A DNA stretch of 64,000 nucleotides from JASGCP01 sp965263285 (GCA_965263285.1 CBDHHD010000016.1:1550001-1614000), one strand, 5' to 3'; positions 34,618 through 43,651 are shown, counted from the stretch's first letter. The notes: generated by a model not told the origin, from the letters alone. Program-made: numbers and translations.

Positions 34618-36444
34618 CTATTTTTTCAAATTAGGGTGAGGTGCAGGAACAATATTCATTCCATTTGTTTCTGTTGTACAATTAAAGTTAATGATATTAG
34701 GATTACTACCAGTTTTTCCATAGTTAAAGAATAATCTATCTTCAGATATTCCTTCTTTTTCAAATAGATATTTAATGGTAGTATTTACTCTATCCCAGCT
34801 AAGTTGTTGCTCTGCTTTGCTATGTGATGATGTAATATAGCCAATTACATTGATTTTAGCATTAGGATTTGCCTTTAACTTGTCTGAAATGAAATCTAAT
34901 ATAGCTATAGCATTGGGAGTTAAATTGTTAGACTTTGCATTAAATTTTATAGAAGGTAAGTTGTTCATACTAATACAATCCATAGAACTTCCTCCGTTGT
35001 TGTTTCCTCCATTGTTGTTTCCTCCATTGTTATTTCCTCCATTGTTATTTCCTCCATTGTTATTTCCTCCATTGTTATTTCCTCCATTGTTATTTCCTCC
35101 ATTGTTATTTCCTCCGTTGTTATTTCCTCCGTTGTTATTTCCTCCGTTGTTGTTATTTGAGGTGCCATTAGCTTGCATATTTGAAATGATATCTCTTAAT
35201 TCCTTGCAACAAGCTGGTTCTGGGCAAGTTCCTACTCCATCTTCATTAACAGGGAAACAATTTAAAGGGGTTAATGGCTCTTTGTCTCTATAATCAGGAA
35301 CCCCATCGCCATCAGTGTCTTTTGTTACGCCATGTGTATCTACAGGAGCCCCTGCTGGCGTGTTAGGCTCTAGATCGAATTGATCAGTAACACCATCATT
35401 GTCTGAGTCTGGAAGAACAATTTTGGGTAGTTTAATGTGACGAGGTTCTGTGAGTTCAGTATAAACATAGTTGTTGGGGTTAATCCACCAAAGAGGTTCT
35501 GTTCTTTTTGATGCATTGCCTATGTTAATATTTAATCGCACACTCGTGTATAAAATGGCATTTCTATTGGTTGCCGAGAATCCATCTAAATTACTATTAA
35601 GAGGATAGGTAACTCTTTCTTCTACTCCAATATTGAGTCTTTTATTTAATTTAAATGCAGCTCCTATTCCTCCTGATGCACCTAATAGTAAGTTAGCACC
35701 ATTTCCAAACGTAGTAATGGCTGAAGAGCCTTGTGGTTGAAACTGTGATATATAATTCCCTTGTAAAATTTGTTTTACATTTCGAATAACAGCGCTATTA
35801 GATTGTTGAAAATTAATATTTGAAAAGTTATAAGGAACGCCATTACTATTAAGTGCATCTACAGTTGTGTTAGCATATAATAATACAGGCCCGCCAAATA
35901 CATATATATTCCACCAAGGATTGCCTCTATAGTGACTGCCATTATTTAGCACAGCTATAAAGTCAACATTAAATTGATGTGTAATAGTCCTATAATTAGG
36001 CACATAAGGATTGCCTATTCCCGTATAATATTTTTGCCAAATGCCGTATCCTGTTGTATATAGATAGCTAGAAATTCCTCTTTCTAATCCACCAGTATAA
36101 TCTAAACGAATAGAAAAAACATGTCCAAATGATTTTCTGGCAGAGATGCCTCCACCAATTCCTATTTGTGGTTGGATATCTCCATAGATAAGAGGAACGC
36201 CTAAGTGAAGACCAATTTCCCATTGATCTCGTGGTTTAGGCGGGTAAGGATATTCATTTGCTCTAAAAGCTCTAAATTGCTCTAAATTGTTTTTAGAATA
36301 TTTAGTAGAGTCTTGCCATTCTTTTGATATATCGTTTTTATGTTTATTAAAACTTTGACTAAATAGTTTATTACAAAAAAAAGAAATAACTAAAATTAGT
36401 AATAAATGTTTACTGCATGTATTTTTTTTTAATGCATTGACCAT
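34618..36444 (-). CDS. OmpA-family outer membrane protein with Asn/Gly repeat linker
   Basis: 608 residues. A Lys-rich start and hydrophobic stretch (HLLLILVISFFCNKLFS) form a signal peptide. Residues ~50-310 look like an outer-membrane beta-barrel (WEIGLHLGVPLIYGDIQPQI, many alternating strands). Residues ~345-400 contain thrombospondin-type-3-like Ca-binding repeats (DSDNDGVTDQFDLEPNTPAG and DTDGDGVPDYRDKEP). Then come 11 NNNGG units. The C-terminal ~110 residues are an OmpA/MotB peptidoglycan-binding domain (INVIGYITSSHSKAEQQLSW and DRVNTTIKYLFEKEG). It likely anchors the outer membrane to the cell wall. Confidence 0.87.
   Translation of the reverse strand: MVNALKKNTCSKHLLLILVISFFCNKLFSQSFNKHKNDISKEWQDSTKYSKNNLEQFRAFRANEYPYPPKPRDQWEIGLHLGVPLIYGDIQPQIGIGGGISARKSFGHVFSIRLDYTGGLERGISSYLYTTGYGIWQKYYTGIGNPYVPNYRTITHQFNVDFIAVLNNGSHYRGNPWWNIYVFGGPVLLYANTTVDALNSNGVPYNFSNINFQQSNSAVIRNVKQILQGNYISQFQPQGSSAITTFGNGANLLLGASGGIGAAFKLNKRLNIGVEERVTYPLNSNLDGFSATNRNAILYTSVRLNINIGNASKRTEPLWWINPNNYVYTELTEPRHIKLPKIVLPDSDNDGVTDQFDLEPNTPAGAPVDTHGVTKDTDGDGVPDYRDKEPLTPLNCFPVNEDGVGTCPEPACCKELRDIISNMQANGTSNNNNGGNNNGGNNNGGNNNGGNNNGGNNNGGNNNGGNNNGGNNNGGNNNGGNNNGGSSMDCISMNNLPSIKFNAKSNNLTPNAIAILDFISDKLKANPNAKINVIGYITSSHSKAEQQLSWDRVNTTIKYLFEKEGISEDRLFFNYGKTGSNPNIINFNCTTETNGMNIVPAPHPNLKK
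34988..35155 (-). repeat. 15-bp tandem repeat coding for NNNGG (about 11 units)
   Basis: A 15-bp unit (plus strand form TTGTTATTTCCTCCA/G) repeats about 11 times inside the OmpA-family gene. All units are in frame, so gain or loss of units changes linker length without breaking the protein. Unit variants CCA/CCG at the end fall in blocks, suggesting local unit duplication. Confidence 0.9.
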
Positions 36445-36478
36445 AAGATGATGTTTATATAATTTTTTATAATAATTA

Positions 36479-36525
36479 TAACAATAATAATAACAATAAT
36501 AACAATAATAACAATAATAACAATA
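36479..36525. repeat. 9-bp microsatellite upstream of the OmpA-family gene
   Basis: Unit AACAATAAT repeats about 4-5 times, starting about 35 bp before the OmpA-family start codon. It would lie in the leader or between promoter elements. Confidence 0.75.
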
Positions 36526-36566
36526 AATATATAGAATTAAAAATATTTTTTGGTTATTTTTTTGGG

Positions 36567-36775
36567 GGGATTAAATCCTTTTTTCAGGTGTTAATAGACA
36601 TACAATTGTAACGATGTAGTCAACTCAATATTTTTAATTAAATGCATTGATTATTAAACAATTATAAACATGGAAATCATAGGAAGTATTTGATGATGGC
36701 TGTCCTCAGATAAAGAGCGTTACAAAAAGGGTAGCAATAGCACAGCGAGTTTATTAAACTAAGAAACGATTCCAT
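36567..36775 (+). mobile_element. Truncated type-2 palindromic repeat
   Basis: The left end GGATTAAATCCTTTTTTCAG is degenerate. The sequence follows the type-2 arm through CAGATAAAGAGCGTTACAAA and then decays. It ends near the composite element that was inserted at 36784. Confidence 0.65.
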
Positions 36776-36783
36776 TAATAAGT

Positions 36784-37336
36784 GGCATAACTAAATTTAG
36801 TGTGAGGAAAAATTTAGTTTACTAAAAGGCTACATCTTTTTTTGAGGTGCTGGGGGATATTTATGTTTTTGTAATTGCTCATATATAGGTTCATCATTTA
36901 TTTTTATATCCTTTTCTTTCTTTTGTCTTGATACAAAAGAAAGAAACAAAGAAAAAATCAAGCCTGCAGATAAAGAGCTACAAAACTACGGCTCGCTACG
37001 CTAGCGAGAATGAATGGGAGGCGGTTAGGTATGAATCGTTATGATGAGCTTATCCATAGGTATCTTTTATGCAAATACTTTATGCTCATCATAACGATTC
37101 ATATATAAAAACTTCCGCCTCCACATTCTCGCTGGTCGCTTCGCTCACCTCGTTTTGTAACGCTCTTTATCTGAGGGCAGTCCTCATCAGATATTTCCTA
37201 TTATTTCCATATTTATATATATGTAATAATCCATGCTTCCAGCACCTCAAAAAAAGATATAACCCATATTGTTTTTACAAATATCCATTTTATTTTGTAT
37301 CTTTGCATACACCCTCACACTAAATTTAGTTATGCC
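36784..37336 (-). mobile_element. Composite palindromic MITE-like element, copy 4, inverted, with 8-bp target duplication
   Basis: Outer ends GGCATAACTAAATTTAGTGT (36784) and complement (to 37336), with perfect flanking repeat TAATAAGT (36776-36783 and 37337-37344). The orientation is opposite to the copies at 9412, 26058 and 32883. Over the part I compared it is nearly identical to the 32883 copy: an 84-codon spurious frame is the same in both. Confidence 0.9.
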
Positions 37337-37366
37337 TAATAAGTTATGGTAAATAAAGTAATTATT

Positions 37367-37593
37367 TAGATGGCTACCATTTATACCTATAACTATCTCC
37401 TATTATTCTCGATAGCGTAGGGATTTGTATTTTTGTAGTTCATTATTTGCAGGTTTTATTTTTTCTTTTGGATCAAGATAAAAGAAAAAATAAAAATAAA
37501 ACGAATAGCAACTTAATACCTGAGTAGTTAAAAAAAATATAAATTACACTCCTATAAATTACACTCCTTGGATCTCAAAAAAATATTTAGCCT
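37367..37593 (+). mobile_element. Highly diverged half repeat
   Basis: Recognisable pieces are ATTATTCTCGATAGCGTAGG, TTTTGTAGTTCATTATTTGC, TTTTGGATCAAGATAAAAGA and the end CAAAAAAATATTTAGCC. It corresponds to the right arm, hairpin and end of the repeat, much older than the neighbouring copy. Confidence 0.6.
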
Positions 37594-37605
37594 AATTGCT
37601 AACAA

Positions 37606-38265
37606 TTATAATAAAATACCATCTTTCATTGTAATAATTCTATCGCTTTGGTGAGCTAAGTGTTCGTTGTGGGTGGCGATAAGAAAGCTTTGCTGAAAAT
37701 GTTTAGATAGCATTAAAAATAATAGATGCAGGTCTTCTGCATTTTTGCTGTCTAAATTACCGGTAGGTTCATCGGCAAATATAATAGTAGGCTCGTTGAT
37801 AAGAGCTCTTGCAATAGCTACCCGCTGTTGCTCTCCACCACTCATTTGTCCAATTTTTTTTTGTGCTATATGGTTTATATGTAATGTATTTAACAATAAT
37901 AGTGCTCGCTTTTCTAATTTATTAGGGGAGTCGCCAGCAATCCATCCTGGTAAACATATATTCTCTAATGCAGTAAATTCAGGCAAAAGATGGTGAAATT
38001 GAAAAATAAATCCCATTTGTTTGTTTCTAAAAGAAGCAAGATGATTTTTTTTTAATTGAGTTAAAGATTGCCCATTTACCCAAACTTCTCCTTGATCGGG
38101 TGTATCTAATGATCCTAGTATATGCAAGAGGGTGCTTTTCCCTGCGCCAGAACTACCTACAAGGGATACTAATTCGCCTTTTTTAATATCTATATCAATG
38201 CCTTTTAATACTTCTATTTGTTGGTATTTTTTTTTAATATTTTTTGCCTTTAAAATAATGTCCAT
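37606..38265 (-). CDS. lolD: ABC transporter ATP-binding protein, LolD type
   Basis: 219 residues. LolD powers LolC/E extraction of lipoproteins from the inner membrane. Closely related MacB-type ATPases serve other exporters. Seen are VGSSGAGKSTLLHILGSLD (Walker A), FIFQFHHLLPEFTALENICL with the Q-loop, MSGGEQQRVAIARALIN (signature), IIFADEPTGNLDS (Walker B) and IATHNEHLA (H-loop). The QFHHLLPEFTALEN stretch is characteristic of LolD. No partner permease is adjacent. Confidence 0.88.
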   Translation of the reverse strand: MDIILKAKNIKKKYQQIEVLKGIDIDIKKGELVSLVGSSGAGKSTLLHILGSLDTPDQGEVWVNGQSLTQLKKNHLASFRNKQMGFIFQFHHLLPEFTALENICLPGWIAGDSPNKLEKRALLLLNTLHINHIAQKKIGQMSGGEQQRVAIARALINEPTIIFADEPTGNLDSKNAEDLHLLFLMLSKHFQQSFLIATHNEHLAHQSDRIITMKDGILL

Positions 38266-38317
38266 AATAAAAGGTATAACGACTTATTTAATGAGCAACT
38301 GCAAAGATAATATATTT

Positions 38318-38477
38318 TTACAACTACTCAGGTATTAAGTTGGTATTCGTTTTATTTTTATTCTTTCTTTTGTATCAAGACAAAAGAAAGAATAAGATAT
38401 AAAAAACGAGTATGACCCTATACATGAGTAGTTGCCATTTATTAAAAACCTCTTAGCACTTCAAAAAAAGATGTAGC
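38318..38477 (+). mobile_element. Partial type-2 repeat, right arm only
   Basis: Contains the 14-bp hairpin (TTCTTTCTTTTGTATCAAGA...), the tail AAAAACGAGTATGACCCTAT, and the end TTAGCACTTCAAAAAAAGAT ending GTAGC. It lies between lolD and mqnA. Its left part is ACTACTCAGGTATTAAGTTG. Confidence 0.7.
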
Positions 38478-38516
38478 ATGAAAACAATATTTTTCTTTAT
38501 TGCATATAAGTTTTCA

Positions 38517-38524
38517 TATTTTTG
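38517..38524 (+). promoter_or_regulatory. Bacteroidota-type -7 box before mqnA
   Basis: TATTTTTG matches TAnnTTTG and lies about 43 bp before the mqnA start. It probably drives mqnA-selU. Confidence 0.4.
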
Positions 38525-38566
38525 CAAAAATAATATTAATGTCTTTTTTCATTGTTATAGATTTTT

Positions 38567-39322
38567 ATGGAAAAAAAAATGCGTATAGGTGTTGTGCAAT
38601 ATTTGAATACTACGCCTATGTTGTATGGCATTTGTCAACATGTAAGTTTGATGAAGCAAGTTGAAATTGTAAAAGGCTATCCATCTGATTTAACTAAATT
38701 ATTTAAAGAAAAAAAAATTGACATTGGTATATTGCCTGTTGTTACGATTCCCTGGTTTGAGAATATTCAGATTATAACAGATTATTGTATTGGATCTAAA
38801 GTGAAAACAGCATCTGTGTGTTTGTTGAGTCAATGTCCTATTCAAGATATAGAATTTGTTTGGTTAGATTACCAAAGTAATACTTCTGTTGCATTGTGTA
38901 AGATTTTATTTGAGTTTTTTTGGAAGAAAAAAGTAATATGGAAAGATGCTGATAAAGATTATTTGCAACATATTAATGGAACAACAGCTGGACTAGTTAT
39001 AGGTGATAGAGCATTAGAAAACAAATTAAAATATCCTTATGTGTATGATTTAGGAGAAGCTTGGTATTTGTTTCAAAAATTGCCTTTTACTTGGGCAGTA
39101 TGGATTGCGCAATCTTTTGTAGATGAATCTTTTAGCAAATTGTTAAATGAAGCAATTGGCTATGGAGTTCAACATATAGAAGAAGTGATGAGTCATACTC
39201 CTGCATATCCTTATTATGATATAAGAAAATATTTCCATGAAAATATCTTTTATTCTTATGGAGACTTACAAAAGCAAAGTGTAGATCGCTTTTTTTCTTT
39301 TCTAAAAGAGCCTATTATGTAG
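38567..39322 (+). CDS. mqnA: Chorismate dehydratase (futalosine menaquinone pathway)
   Basis: 251 residues. MqnA dehydrates chorismate, the first step of the futalosine route to menaquinone. The opening RIGVVQYLNTTPMLYGI and KKIDIGILPVVTIPW, then SVCLLSQCPI, WLDYQSNTSVALCKILFEFF and LVIGDRALE, match the periplasmic-binding-like fold of MqnA. Menaquinone would be the electron acceptor of the complex I encoded at the window start. Starts at 38567 or 38579 are both possible. selU follows after 32 bp. Confidence 0.88.
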   Translation: MEKKMRIGVVQYLNTTPMLYGICQHVSLMKQVEIVKGYPSDLTKLFKEKKIDIGILPVVTIPWFENIQIITDYCIGSKVKTASVCLLSQCPIQDIEFVWLDYQSNTSVALCKILFEFFWKKKVIWKDADKDYLQHINGTTAGLVIGDRALENKLKYPYVYDLGEAWYLFQKLPFTWAVWIAQSFVDESFSKLLNEAIGYGVQHIEEVMSHTPAYPYYDIRKYFHENIFYSYGDLQKQSVDRFFSFLKEPIM

Positions 39323-39354
39323 AATAGATATTGATAATATAATAATAGTATACG

Positions 39355-40422
39355 ATGGCCATTAAACCTATTTTAATTGATCAGCTTATACAAAAGCTAC
39401 ATACTTATATAATCATAGATGTAAGGAGTCCTTCTGAGTATACCCATGCGCATATTCCTCTAGCATATAATATCTCTTTGTTTGATGATAGTGAAAGACA
39501 GGTAGTCGGTACTGTGTATAAACAAAAGAGTAAACAAGAAGCCATTAAAATAGGTCTTTCTTTTTTTTCCCCTAAGATGTTGCCTATTGTAACAGAAGTC
39601 GAAAATATATTGTGTAAGCATGCAGATGTGAAAAAAGAAATTGTCGTATATTGTTGGCGAGGAGGAATGCGAAGCGCAGCTATATCATGGTTATTAGATA
39701 TCTATGGCTTTACAGTATATACGGTAGTAGGAGGCTATAAAAATTTTAGGAGATGGGTGTTACAGCAGTTTGAGATAGACTATCCACTTTGTGTACTAGG
39801 AGGGTTTACTGGATCAAACAAAACGAATGTTTTATATGCATTGGAAGCGAAAGGAGAATATATCATTGACTTAGAAAAAATAGCATCGCATAGAGGATCT
39901 GCTTTTGGTAGTTTAGGTATGGATCCTCAGCCTACGCAAGAAATGTTTGAAAATAACCTTGCTATGCTATTATACGCTTATAAGGGTAGTCATTGTTGTC
40001 GTATATGGATTGAAGATGAAAGTCAAAGAATTGGTAAAATAAATATCCCTACTATTTTATATCGATCTATGCGAAATAAACCCCTTTTCTTTTTAGAGGT
40101 TCCTTTTGATATAAGATTACAAAGGATTATTGCATTATATGGACAATTTTCAACAATAGCTTTAGAAGAAGCAATTACGCGTATCCAAAAAAGATTGGGA
40201 GGCAAAGAGAAGTCAATTGCTTTAGAATATCTCTATCAAAAGAATACAAAAGAATGCTTTTCTATTCTTTTGAAATATTACGATAAGTGGTATTTGTTAG
40301 GAATGCAAAAGAGATTGTATCTTGACCAGTGCTTGCATAAGATACCTATTAACGATAATATCACACCTATAGATATGGCTATGTTATTAATGAAGAATGA
40401 GGTTATTAATAAAATGGTGTAA
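39355..40422 (+). CDS. selU: tRNA 2-selenouridine synthase
   Basis: 355 residues. SelU (MnmH) swaps sulfur for selenium at U34 of certain tRNAs through a geranylated intermediate. An N-terminal rhodanese domain (IIDVRSPSEYTHAHIPLAYN ... VVYCWRGGMRSAAISWLL, active Cys in CWRGGMRS) is followed by a P-loop domain. The Walker A here reads GGFTGSNKTNVL, where GxxGxGKT is usual, so Asn replaces the last Gly. The rest (DLEKIASHRGSAFG and DESQRIGKINIP) fits the family. No selD is in the window. Confidence 0.9.
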   Translation: MAIKPILIDQLIQKLHTYIIIDVRSPSEYTHAHIPLAYNISLFDDSERQVVGTVYKQKSKQEAIKIGLSFFSPKMLPIVTEVENILCKHADVKKEIVVYCWRGGMRSAAISWLLDIYGFTVYTVVGGYKNFRRWVLQQFEIDYPLCVLGGFTGSNKTNVLYALEAKGEYIIDLEKIASHRGSAFGSLGMDPQPTQEMFENNLAMLLYAYKGSHCCRIWIEDESQRIGKINIPTILYRSMRNKPLFFLEVPFDIRLQRIIALYGQFSTIALEEAITRIQKRLGGKEKSIALEYLYQKNTKECFSILLKYYDKWYLLGMQKRLYLDQCLHKIPINDNITPIDMAMLLMKNEVINKMV

Positions 40423-40477
40423 GTGTCTATCATATACCTTATGTTATATATCAGTCTATTAAAAAAAACATTTTTTA

Positions 40478-40989
40478 GGCATAACGATTTTTTTAGTGAG
40501 CAGGTATTAAAATACACCTTTTTTTTGTAATGACTCAGGTATAGATTCATCATTTATTTTTTATATCTTTTTCTTTCTTTTGTCTTGATACAAAAGAAAG
40601 AAACAAAGAAAAAATCAAGCCTGCAGATAAAGAGCTACAAAACTACGGCTCGCTACGCTAGCGAGAATGAATGGGAGGCGGTTAGGTATGAATCGTTATG
40701 ATGAGCTTATCCATAGTGATCTTTTATGTACATACTTTATGCTCATCATAACGATTCATATATAAAAATGTCCGCCTCCACATTCTCGCTGGTCGCTTCG
40801 CTCACCTTGTTTTGTAACGCTCTTTATCTGAGGGCAGTCCTCATCAGATATTTCCTATTATTTCCATGTTTATATGTATGTAATCATCCATGCTTCCAGC
40901 ACCTCAAAAAAAGATATAGCCAAAAATAAATTGGTTTTTTTAAAAAATATATTATCTTTGTCGTTGCTCACTAAAAAAATCGTTATACC
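40478..40989 (-). mobile_element. Composite palindromic element, copy 5, with variant outer ends and 8-bp target duplication
   Basis: The outer ends read GGCATAACGATTTTTTTAGT and complement, a second version of the GGCATAAC end. Perfect flanking repeat ATTTTTTA (40470-40477 and 40990-40997). The core palindrome matches the other copies, in the same orientation as 36784. The left inner end is missing (replaced by AGGTATTAAAATACACC). A TATCTTTG box at 40953-40960 points outward to the right, with TTGG 18 bp before it. Confidence 0.88.
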
Positions 40990-41041
40990 ATTTTTTAATA
41001 GACAACTAAATATAACTATGCTGTTTTTATGAGGTTCTACT

Positions 41042-43003
41042 TTAATATTCCCTTTGTAATGAGTATGAAGTTACAGGTTGATAAATTAATGGAACCTGTT
41101 CAATAATTACATCGCTGATATCTAATCCAAAAGCTTTTTCGTCGCTTAAACTAAATCGATTAATTAAAAAATATGATTCTAATAAAAAGGCATTTCGAAT
41201 GCTAAATTCGTTTTCTACTGAAAGAAATTTTTCTATTATAATAAATTTAAAATCGGGATTAGGATTATATTTAGTAGATCCATCAGGTCGTATGTGTAAG
41301 TTTAATTCTTTGTTTAATACGAGGTCTTGTACGATTCGTTTAAAAAACATTTCTGTTCTAGGTTGAATTCGGAATCCGATTTTAATAGTTACTTTAATTA
41401 CTTTATCGTCTGATATTTCTATTACTTTGTAAGAGAGCGTGTAGGGTTCATCGGCTCGTCTAATATGCATAAACCAATATACATCGGCTCGTTTTGGTTT
41501 TTTGTCGAAAATAGAATTGATCACTGCGTCTTCTACTTGGGTTTCTACTTTTGCTTTAGATAGATAAATAAGATGGGTGGCAATTTTAGGAATAGATTCG
41601 TCGTGACTTAATTCTTTTATTTTGTCTACATAATTGTTTAAGTTAACAGATTTCATAAATTGATTGTTGATTTTTCGGGCATAATAACATACATACATCG
41701 TAATAAGAAATGACAAATCAAAGAATAAGAATACCCATCGTTGTTCTATTTTTATTACATTTACGATCAAGAAGGAAATTTCTATAAAAATAAATATTCC
41801 AATAATAGCGTATGTAAGAGCAAGTCCCCATTTCTTTTTAAATCGTAAAAAATAAAAGAGTAGTATCGTAGTCATGAGCATTGCGATGTTCACAGAAAAG
41901 CCAAAAGCGGCTTCCATGTGAGTGGAGGTTTTAAAATATATAACCATGAAAATGCATCCAGCCCATAGAATAATATTAATGCTTGGAATATATATTTGTC
42001 CTTTAAAGTTAGAAGTTTGTTTAATGGTAACACGAGGCCAAAAATTTAAACTCATTCCTTCGCTAATGAGTGTAAATGCGCCTGATATAAGTGCTTGTGA
42101 TGCAATAATAGTTGCTACTGTAGCAATAATGATGGAGGGGAAAAGGAACCAAGAAGGCATCATTTGAAAAAAAGGGTTAATATCTGTTAGAAATTTATCT
42201 TCAAGAGAATTTTGTTTTAATAGCCAAGCAGCTTGTCCAAGATAGCTTGCAACTAAGGAAATTTTTACATATATCCAAGTAATGCGTATGTTTTTTATAC
42301 CACAATGACCGAGGTCCGAATATAGTGCTTCTGCTCCAGTGGCACAAAGAAAAATAGAACCTAATAACCAAAATCCATGTGGATATTTTGTTAATAATAA
42401 ATACCCATAATAAGGATTGAGTGCTTTTATAACAGCAGGATATTGTATAATGCTTACTACACCTACTATAAATATCATTAAAAACCATATGGTCATAATA
42501 GGACCAAATGCCTTGCCTATTTTTTGTGTGCCAAATCTTTGAAATAGAAATAGAAGGGTTAAAATAATAATAACAATAGGCACGGTGTGAATATGCTCTA
42601 ATCCTTTTATAATGGTTAATCCCTCTATGGCAGAAGCCACAGAAATAGGGGGGGTAATAATACCATCAGCTAATAGAGCAGTAGCGCCTATGATGGTAAT
42701 AAACACAAGTTTTTTACCATATCTTCGTACGAGTGCATAGAGAGAAAAAATTCCCCCCTCTCCATCATTGTCTGCCATTAAAGTAAGAATAATATATTTA
42801 AAAGTTGTTTGAAAGGTAAGCGTCCAAAAGATAAGTGACACGCTACCTAATAGTAATATTTCATTTAATTCGCGTCCAATTACGACTCCTCTAAGTGTAT
42901 ATAATGGGCTTGTTCCTAAATCGCCATAGATGATTCCTAGTGCTACTAGTAACGATGCAGTTGTTACCTTATTGACATGTTCGGTTTCGTTAATATGTTT
43001 CAT
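41042..43003 (-). CDS. kup: KUP-family potassium transporter
   Basis: 653 residues. Kup proteins take up K+ with protons. The N-terminal half has about 12 hydrophobic helices. Signatures are LGIIYGDLGTSPLYTLRGVV near residue 20, MADNDGEGGIFSLYALVRR, ALLADGIITPPISVASAIEG and CATGAEALYSDLGHCG. A soluble C-terminal domain of ~200 residues follows. The gene stands alone on the minus strand between two mobile repeats. Confidence 0.95.
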   Translation of the reverse strand: MKHINETEHVNKVTTASLLVALGIIYGDLGTSPLYTLRGVVIGRELNEILLLGSVSLIFWTLTFQTTFKYIILTLMADNDGEGGIFSLYALVRRYGKKLVFITIIGATALLADGIITPPISVASAIEGLTIIKGLEHIHTVPIVIIILTLLFLFQRFGTQKIGKAFGPIMTIWFLMIFIVGVVSIIQYPAVIKALNPYYGYLLLTKYPHGFWLLGSIFLCATGAEALYSDLGHCGIKNIRITWIYVKISLVASYLGQAAWLLKQNSLEDKFLTDINPFFQMMPSWFLFPSIIIATVATIIASQALISGAFTLISEGMSLNFWPRVTIKQTSNFKGQIYIPSINIILWAGCIFMVIYFKTSTHMEAAFGFSVNIAMLMTTILLFYFLRFKKKWGLALTYAIIGIFIFIEISFLIVNVIKIEQRWVFLFFDLSFLITMYVCYYARKINNQFMKSVNLNNYVDKIKELSHDESIPKIATHLIYLSKAKVETQVEDAVINSIFDKKPKRADVYWFMHIRRADEPYTLSYKVIEISDDKVIKVTIKIGFRIQPRTEMFFKRIVQDLVLNKELNLHIRPDGSTKYNPNPDFKFIIIEKFLSVENEFSIRNAFLLESYFLINRFSLSDEKAFGLDISDVIIEQVPLIYQPVTSYSLQREY

Positions 43004-43154
43004 TTTATTATAGATTACAGTTTTTATAATCTAATCTATTTCAATAGATTATGAATAAGATGTAAAAAAAGTTAAATTTATAGAGCTCAAAATTAAGGTA
43101 AAAGTTATTAAGCTGTTATAATTGTAGCTAAAAAGAGCTAAAAAGCCATAATTA

Positions 43155-43501
43155 GGCTGCATCCTTTTTTCAGGTGCTAAGAGGTTTTTAATAAATGGCA
43201 ACTACTCATGTATAGGTTCATACTCGTTTTTTTTCTCTGTTTCTTTCTTTTGTATCAAGATAAAAGAAAGAAACAGAGAAAAAATCAAGCCTGCAGATAA
43301 AGAGCTACAAAACTACGACTCGCTACGCTAGCGAGAATGAATGGGAGGCGGTGATAAAATTGAAAATTGAAAGTTGAAAGTTGAAAATTGAAAGTTGCAT
43401 ACTTATAATTATTCGATCATCCATACACTTCATTAAACCTATGGAGTTAATTAAGTAGTTACAATTGTATTTCTCTTAGCACCTTAAAAAAGGATTTAGT
43501 C
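43155..43501 (-). mobile_element. Type-2 repeat with replaced centre and a 16-bp flanking duplication
   Basis: Ends GGCTGCATCCTTTTTTCAGG and complement ending TTTAGTC. One arm of the palindrome is present (CAGATAAAGAGCTACAAAAC to GGGAGGCGG). The other arm and loop are gone, replaced by heptamer repeats (43359-43397). The same 16 bp, TAAAAAGCCATAATTA, lie on both sides (43139-43154 and 43502-43517). Confidence 0.75.
43359..43397. repeat. Heptamer tandem repeat (TTGAAAA/TTGAAAG)
   Basis: About five to six alternating units of TTGAAAA and TTGAAAG sit where the palindrome loop and second arm should be. They are not found in any other copy in the window. Confidence 0.8.
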
Positions 43502-43601
43502 TAAAAAGCCATAATTATTGTTTTTAGTCATTATTTAAAATATTGAGAATAAGTATTTTTTGTTTTTTAGAGGTATTGTTAATATTTTTTTTTTGAAAAA
43601 A

Positions 43602-43626
43602 GTGGTAAAAAGTGTTATTTTGTGTT
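43602..43626 (+). promoter_or_regulatory. Likely MraZ operator: three GTGkT repeats at 10-bp spacing
   Basis: GTGGT (43602), GTGTT (43612) and GTGTT (43622) are spaced exactly one helical turn apart, 26-50 bp before the mraZ start codon. MraZ proteins are known to bind direct GTGGG-type repeats separated by 5 bp in front of their own operon. The repeats here are degenerate versions of that pattern. Confidence 0.6.
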
Positions 43627-43651
43627 TTATTCTGTTATTAAGTTGTTTTTT

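Noticed and set aside
34965..35168. A 67-codon EEITTEEIT/EEITMEEIT frame on the same strand as the OmpA-family gene.
   Set aside because: It is only the same tandem array read in a shifted frame.
34850..35293. A 147-codon frame of LLFPP repeats antisense to the OmpA-family gene.
   Set aside because: It is the complement of the 15-bp NNNGG array; any 3n-bp repeat gives such open frames.
37069..37323. A recurring 60-117 codon frame in the palindromic repeats (MQILYAHHNDSYIKTSASTF...), open in at least six copies.
   Set aside because: It reads through the palindrome arms and ends at different points in each copy; at least one copy carries a 10-bp insertion that breaks it. No ribosome site or protein-like composition. 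Best explained as repetition of the same non-coding sequence.
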